From Sphingobium sp. (lineage in GTDB: Bacteria; Pseudomonadota; Alphaproteobacteria; Sphingomonadales; Sphingomonadaceae), in the NCBI GenBank assembly GCA_030148625.1, contig JASBTC010000236.1:1-10769 (forward strand): DNA of 10,769 nucleotides. The letters run 5' to 3'. The stretch's first letter is position 1. Every line of letters starts with the position of its first letter. This document shows positions 6,946 through 10,769 of this stretch, one piece after another. Below the pieces are notes generated by a model, which did not search any database, had not been told where the DNA came from, and was given only the letters and a program-made list of their open reading frames with translations. Both the position numbers and the translations under genes were made by a program.

Positions 6946-9699
6946 GTGGCAGGAAAGACAGTGCTGGGTGCAGCAATCGGAGCATTGCTGATGACGACCG
7001 CGTCGGCACAGACGGCTTGGGCTCAGACGATGGATCCAGACTTCGCGAAAGCGGTGAAGGACTGGACGACCAAGCCGGAATTCATGAGCCCGCTGGTCGA
7101 CCATCTGCCCGCATCGACGACCATCCCGTCGCCCAAGGCCGTGCTGGGCAATCATGTCGGCGCGCCGAACACGCTGCATTATTACGACCAGATCATCGGC
7201 TATTACCGCGCGCTCGCCGCCAAATCGCCGCGCGTGAAGATCATCGAGATCGGCAAGTCCGAGGAAGGCCGCGAAAATGTGGTCGTGATGATCTCGTCGG
7301 AGGAGAATCTGGCGAAGCTCGACAGCTACAAGAAGAATCTCGCGCTGCTCGCCGATCCGCGCAAGCTGAGCGCGGCCGATGCGCCGGGCGTGATCGCGGC
7401 GACCAAGCCGATCTATCATCTGTCCGGTGGCCTCCACAGCGCGGAGACCGGCCCGCCCGAAATGTTGATGGAGCTGGCCTATCGCCTGCTGACCGAGGAC
7501 AGCCCGATGATCCAGGGCATCCGCGACAATCTGGTCGTGGCGATCAGCCCGGTGCTCGAGGCCGATGGCCGCGACCGCTATGTCGACTGGTATTATCGCA
7601 ACCTGATCGACGAGAAGGACGACCGCAACAAGCCCGGCGGCCCGCCCTATTGGGGCAAATACATCTATCACGACAATAATCGCGACATCAATTTCTCGGA
7701 CGTCAGCGCCCGCCACCTGATCAAATATTATCTCGAATGGCACCCGCCGATCATGCACGAACTGCATGAATCGGTGCCCTTCATGTACACCTATAGCGGG
7801 CAGGCGCCGCAGAACCCCGACCTCGATCCGATCCTGTTCGGCGAACTGCCCTGGTTCTCCAATTTCGAGATGGCGCAGCTCACCAAATACGGCATGCCGG
7901 GCGTTTGGACGCACGGCTTCGTCGATGCGTGGACGCCGGGCTATCTCGCCTTCATGGCATCCAACCATAACGGCATGCTGCGCATGTACGAGACCTTCGG
8001 CAATGGCGGCGCCACCACCATGCTGCGCCACGTCGCCCCCGAAGTGCAGAGCAGCGTGCGCGGCGGCGACTGGACCAAGCGCGACTGGTACCGGCCCTCC
8101 CCTCCGTACAAGGAGGTCGTCTGGTCGATGCGCAACAACACCAATTACATGCAGACCGGCGTACTCACCGCGCTCGATCTGGCGGCACGCTTTCCAGGCA
8201 CGATCCTCGAGAATTTCTACAAGAAAAGCGCCAACGGCATCGAGGCCGGCAAGACGAAGGCGCCCTATGCCTATATCATCCCGGCCGGCCAGGCGGATCC
8301 GAGCCGCATCGCCTTCGTCACCAATGTGCTGCAGCTCCAGGGTATCGAGATCGGCCGCGCGACCCAGCCGGTGAAGGTGAAGGAAGGCAGCTATCCCGCC
8401 GGATCGCTCGTCATCAAGCTCGACCAGCCCTATGGCCGGCTGGCGAAGATGCTGCTCAAGAAGCAGGACGATTACCCGGATGAAAACCTGACCACTTACG
8501 ACGACGCGGCGTGGACGATGGGCATGATGACCCATACCGACATCGTCGAAGTGGCGGACAAGGCGGCGCTCGATCTGCCGGTGACCCCGGTCGACCGTTT
8601 CGTGCCGCAGGGCCGGATGCCCGCGGCCGGCGCACGCACCTATGCCGTGCTCGATCATGGCTCGGTCGGCATGGCGACCTTGCGCTTCCGGTTGAAGGAC
8701 GCCGGTGTGCGGATCGCCGAGACCGAATTCAAGGCGGGCGGCAAGACCGTGCCCGCCGGATCCTTCCTGGTCGACGGCGCGGCCTATGCCACGCTGAAGC
8801 CGGCGGTGGAACAGTTCGGGCTCGAAGCGATCGCGGTTTCGGGAACGCCCGACGTCAAGGCGCATGACAGCGTGTTGCCGCGCACCGCGGTGTTCAGCAC
8901 CTGGGGATCGAGCGAGAAAGTGGGCTGGCTGCGCTATGCGTTCGACCAGCATGAGACGCCCTATGACCTGATCTACAAGGAACAGGTGCGTGCCGGCGAT
9001 CTGCGCGCCAAATACGACGTGATCATCCTGCCGACCCAGGGACGCTCGACCAAGGATATCGTGTTCGACGTGCCGGTGAAGGGCAAGCCGCTGGCCTATA
9101 CCAAGACCGACAAGTTCCGGTATTCGGGCGATTACGGATCGAGCGAGGATATCCGCGGCGGCATGGGCCTGGAAGGCATGGTGGAGCTGCGCAAGTTCGT
9201 CGAACAGGGCGGCACGCTGATCACCACCGGCGACGCAAGCGCGGTGCCGGTCGAGTTCGGATTGCTCGATGACGTCACCGTCACGCGGACCGCCGGCAAT
9301 TTCTATGCGCCCGGCCCGATCGTCACCGCCAAGATACTGCGTCCCGCGAACCCGGTCTTTTACGGCTATGACGAAACGACGATGCCGGTGCGCTGGGCGT
9401 CGAACGCCCTGCTGGGGGTGCCGGTGCGGCTGAAGGACCGCGTGCTGATGCAGTTTCCCGGCGGCAAGGAAGGCGTGCTGAGCGGCTTCATGCGCGGATC
9501 CGACCAGGTGAAGGACCGCCCGGCGATCATCAACGTGCCGCAGGGCCAGGGCCGTATCCTGATGTTCGCGACCAATCCGATCTGGCGCTGGCAGAATCTG
9601 GGCGAGTTCCGGATGCTCTACAACGCCGTGATCAACTGGAAGCAGCTTGGGCTGACCGATGTCGCGCCGCCGGGCCCGCCGCCGATCACCGCACCCTGA
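6946..9699 (+). CDS. Exported M14-family zinc carboxypeptidase-like protein with C-terminal amidotransferase-like domain
   Basis: From the GTG at 6946 the product is 917 residues. A signal peptide (MAGKTVLGAAIGALLMTTASAQTAWA, cut after Ala26 or Ala21) predicts periplasmic or extracellular location. The N-terminal half is an M14 zinc-peptidase domain: HxxE at His164-Glu167 ('GLHSAETGPPE'), a third zinc ligand His274 in 'HELHES', a likely carboxylate-binding Asn-Arg at 245-246 ('NNRDIN') and the likely catalytic Glu349 in 'YETFG'. The 75-residue gap from His274 to Glu349 is almost the same as in carboxypeptidase A. The C-terminal part looks like a class I glutamine-amidotransferase-like fold ('KYDVIILP' at 689-696, 'FVEQGGTLITTGDAS' from 751) without a Cys nucleophile. 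The whole protein has no cysteine. The start is uncertain: 6946 has AAGGGG 6 bases upstream, GTG 6961 has AGGA at 6 bases but leaves no positive charge, and GTG 6901 gives a basic N-terminus but lacks a ribosome site. It probably trims amino acids from the C-terminus of peptides; the substrate is unknown. Confidence 0.92.
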   Translation: MAGKTVLGAAIGALLMTTASAQTAWAQTMDPDFAKAVKDWTTKPEFMSPLVDHLPASTTIPSPKAVLGNHVGAPNTLHYYDQIIGYYRALAAKSPRVKIIEIGKSEEGRENVVVMISSEENLAKLDSYKKNLALLADPRKLSAADAPGVIAATKPIYHLSGGLHSAETGPPEMLMELAYRLLTEDSPMIQGIRDNLVVAISPVLEADGRDRYVDWYYRNLIDEKDDRNKPGGPPYWGKYIYHDNNRDINFSDVSARHLIKYYLEWHPPIMHELHESVPFMYTYSGQAPQNPDLDPILFGELPWFSNFEMAQLTKYGMPGVWTHGFVDAWTPGYLAFMASNHNGMLRMYETFGNGGATTMLRHVAPEVQSSVRGGDWTKRDWYRPSPPYKEVVWSMRNNTNYMQTGVLTALDLAARFPGTILENFYKKSANGIEAGKTKAPYAYIIPAGQADPSRIAFVTNVLQLQGIEIGRATQPVKVKEGSYPAGSLVIKLDQPYGRLAKMLLKKQDDYPDENLTTYDDAAWTMGMMTHTDIVEVADKAALDLPVTPVDRFVPQGRMPAAGARTYAVLDHGSVGMATLRFRLKDAGVRIAETEFKAGGKTVPAGSFLVDGAAYATLKPAVEQFGLEAIAVSGTPDVKAHDSVLPRTAVFSTWGSSEKVGWLRYAFDQHETPYDLIYKEQVRAGDLRAKYDVIILPTQGRSTKDIVFDVPVKGKPLAYTKTDKFRYSGDYGSSEDIRGGMGLEGMVELRKFVEQGGTLITTGDASAVPVEFGLLDDVTVTRTAGNFYAPGPIVTAKILRPANPVFYGYDETTMPVRWASNALLGVPVRLKDRVLMQFPGGKEGVLSGFMRGSDQVKDRPAIINVPQGQGRILMFATNPIWRWQNLGEFRMLYNAVINWKQLGLTDVAPPGPPPITAP

Positions 9700-9707
9700 C
9701 GCGAAGC

Positions 9708-9737
9708 GCGCGGGCGGAGGCAATGCTCCGCCCGCGC
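9708..9737 (+). terminator. Perfect 12-bp GC-rich stem-loop between M14 and M19 genes
   Basis: The arms GCGCGGGCGGAG (9708-9719) and CTCCGCCCGCGC (9726-9737) are exactly complementary around a six-base loop, 8 bases after the M14 stop and 21 bases before the M19 start. No T-run follows, so complete intrinsic termination is unlikely; partial termination or protection of the upstream mRNA from 3' exonucleases is plausible. The two genes are otherwise close enough (59 bases) to share a transcript. Confidence 0.45.
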
Positions 9738-9758
9738 CCGACGATTGAGAGAGATGGA

Positions 9759-10769
9759 ATGACGGACGATCGCTTCACATTAAATCGGCGCGGCTTCGCG
9801 CTGGCCGCCGCCGGCCTGGCGGTCGGCGCGCTCGCCCCCGGCGCGGCGCGTGCCGCAGCGGCCGCAACGCCCGCCATTCCACCTGCGATCCGCGCGCTCT
9901 ACGACAAGGCGATCGTGATCGATGCGCTGGCATCGCCCGACACATGGAACGTCCCCTTCCCGCCGCCCGGCGAGATGACCCAGGCCAAGCTCGACCAGGT
10001 GCGTGCATCGGGCATCACCGCGATCAACCTGACCGTGGGCAAACCCGGCAATCTTGCCGCCACGCTGCAGGAAATCGCGACGTGGCTGCAGCATATCGAG
10101 CGCCATCCCGATTATTTCCGGCTGGTGAAGACGCATGCCGACATCGCCGCCGCCAAGGCCGAGAAGAAACTCGGCATCATCTTCGGTTTTCAGGGCATGG
10201 GCATGATCGGCGACGATCTGAGCCTGATCGACAGCCTGGGCGGGCTGTGGGTGAAGATCATGCAGCTCACCTATAACGACCGCAACGTATTGGGCGCCGG
10301 CAGTTCGCTGCCCGACAGCGAGGGACTGACTCCGCTGGGCCGCGAGGCGGTGGCGCGGATGAATGCGTGCGGCATTCTGGTCGATACCGGCCATGCCAAT
10401 GCGCGCACCGCGCTCGACGCCGTGGCCGCCTCCACCCGGCCGATCACCTGTTCGCACACCGGCGCGCGTGCCATATTCGCCAGCCAGCGCAATCAGCCCG
10501 ACACGGTGCTGCGCGCGATCGCGGACAAGGGCGGAGTCGTCGGCCTGTATCTGATGCCTTTTCTGGGCAATGACCCCGTCGCGGCGTCACGCGCCCTGTT
10601 CGTCCGCCATCTGCGCCATGCGCTGGCCATATGCGGCGAGGATCATGTCGGCATCGGCACCGATCAGAGCATCACCCCGGTCGACATCTCCCCGGCCTAT
10701 ATGGAGATCGTCCGCAAGACCGCCGAGGCGCGGCAGAAGGCGGGCATCGGCGCACCGGGCGAAGGCGAC
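9759..10769 (+). CDS. Tat-exported M19 (membrane/renal dipeptidase) family protein with altered metal site, 3' end missing
   Basis: The frame is open from the ATG at 9759 to the window edge: 337 residues, no stop, so the C-terminus lies outside. A twin-arginine signal ('NRRGFALAAAGLAVGALAPG', residues 9-28; A-R-A near 30-32) predicts export in folded form. M19 family membership rests on 'IGDDLSLID' (150-158), 'IMQLTYNDRN' (167-176), 'GILVDTGHAN' (205-214), 'ITCSHTGARAI' (229-239), 'QRNQPD' (243-248) and 'VGIGTDQ' (297-303). M19 enzymes bind two zinc ions. His212, His233 and Asp302 match conserved positions. The N-terminal HxD is absent ('VIDALASPD' at 53-61) and the bridging Glu is Gln145 ('GFQGM'). 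This is therefore a divergent member; ordinary dipeptidase activity is plausible only with a changed metal site. A GAGAGAGA stretch (9747-9754) is a weak ribosome site 4 bases upstream. It contains three cysteines (204, 231, 292), unlike the Sec-exported neighbours. Confidence 0.9.
   Translation, partial: MTDDRFTLNRRGFALAAAGLAVGALAPGAARAAAAATPAIPPAIRALYDKAIVIDALASPDTWNVPFPPPGEMTQAKLDQVRASGITAINLTVGKPGNLAATLQEIATWLQHIERHPDYFRLVKTHADIAAAKAEKKLGIIFGFQGMGMIGDDLSLIDSLGGLWVKIMQLTYNDRNVLGAGSSLPDSEGLTPLGREAVARMNACGILVDTGHANARTALDAVAASTRPITCSHTGARAIFASQRNQPDTVLRAIADKGGVVGLYLMPFLGNDPVAASRALFVRHLRHALAICGEDHVGIGTDQSITPVDISPAYMEIVRKTAEARQKAGIGAPGEGD

Noticed and set aside
6925..9723. 932-codon open frame on the minus strand, opposite the M14 peptidase
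   Set aside because: Mirror of a GC-rich coding frame; composition is Arg/His/Asp-rich without domains, and the plus-strand frame carries a signal peptide and complete M14 motifs.

Overview
The window looks like chromosomal DNA of a sphingomonad-type alphaproteobacterium (Sphingomonas or a close relative). This is inferred from the high GC content with strong third-position GC bias, a sphingomonad-style TonB-dependent receptor with a 'QETPISISAVTG' plug start, and the mix of exported peptidases. No ribosomal RNA or other direct taxonomic marker is present, so the genus is an inference.

Layout. (1) Positions 1-1641 (+) are the 3' part of thiC (thiamine pyrimidine synthesis), cut by the left edge. 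(2) 1692-2174 (+) encodes a small exported RidA/YjgF-fold protein. (3) Three genes on the minus strand are, in transcription order, a 767-residue TonB-dependent outer-membrane receptor (6372-4069), an exported amidohydrolase of the prolidase/imidazolonepropionase-like group (4012-2699) and a four-helix membrane protein (2629-2183), which converges on the RidA-like gene with only 8 bases between them. (4) 6373-6945 is a 573-base divergent intergenic region with a more AT-rich core and several dyad-symmetric elements but no convincing gene. (5) On the plus strand follow a 917-residue exported M14 zinc carboxypeptidase-like protein (6946-9699) and a Tat-exported M19 dipeptidase-like protein (9759 onward) that runs off the right edge.

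How the genes may work together. The receptor, the periplasmic amidohydrolase, the M14 peptidase and the M19 protein form a divergent pair of transcription units whose products are all predicted to act outside the cytoplasm. The simplest reading is a locus for import across the outer membrane and periplasmic breakdown of peptides or peptide-like amides: the receptor takes the substrate in, the M14 enzyme trims it, and the amidohydrolase and M19 protein process dipeptide-sized products. The substrate cannot be read from the sequence. No regulator, inner-membrane transporter or self-evident substrate gene is in the window. thiC is probably an unrelated neighbour.

The points most worth a second look are an M19 protein whose first metal-binding motif and bridging glutamate are both replaced; an exported RidA-fold protein with Trp where RidA has its key Arg; a cluster of dyads between the divergent genes; and a stable stem-loop in every gap between same-direction genes, one of which overlaps a ribosome binding site. 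I see no tRNA, rRNA, CRISPR array, insertion sequence or integration site.
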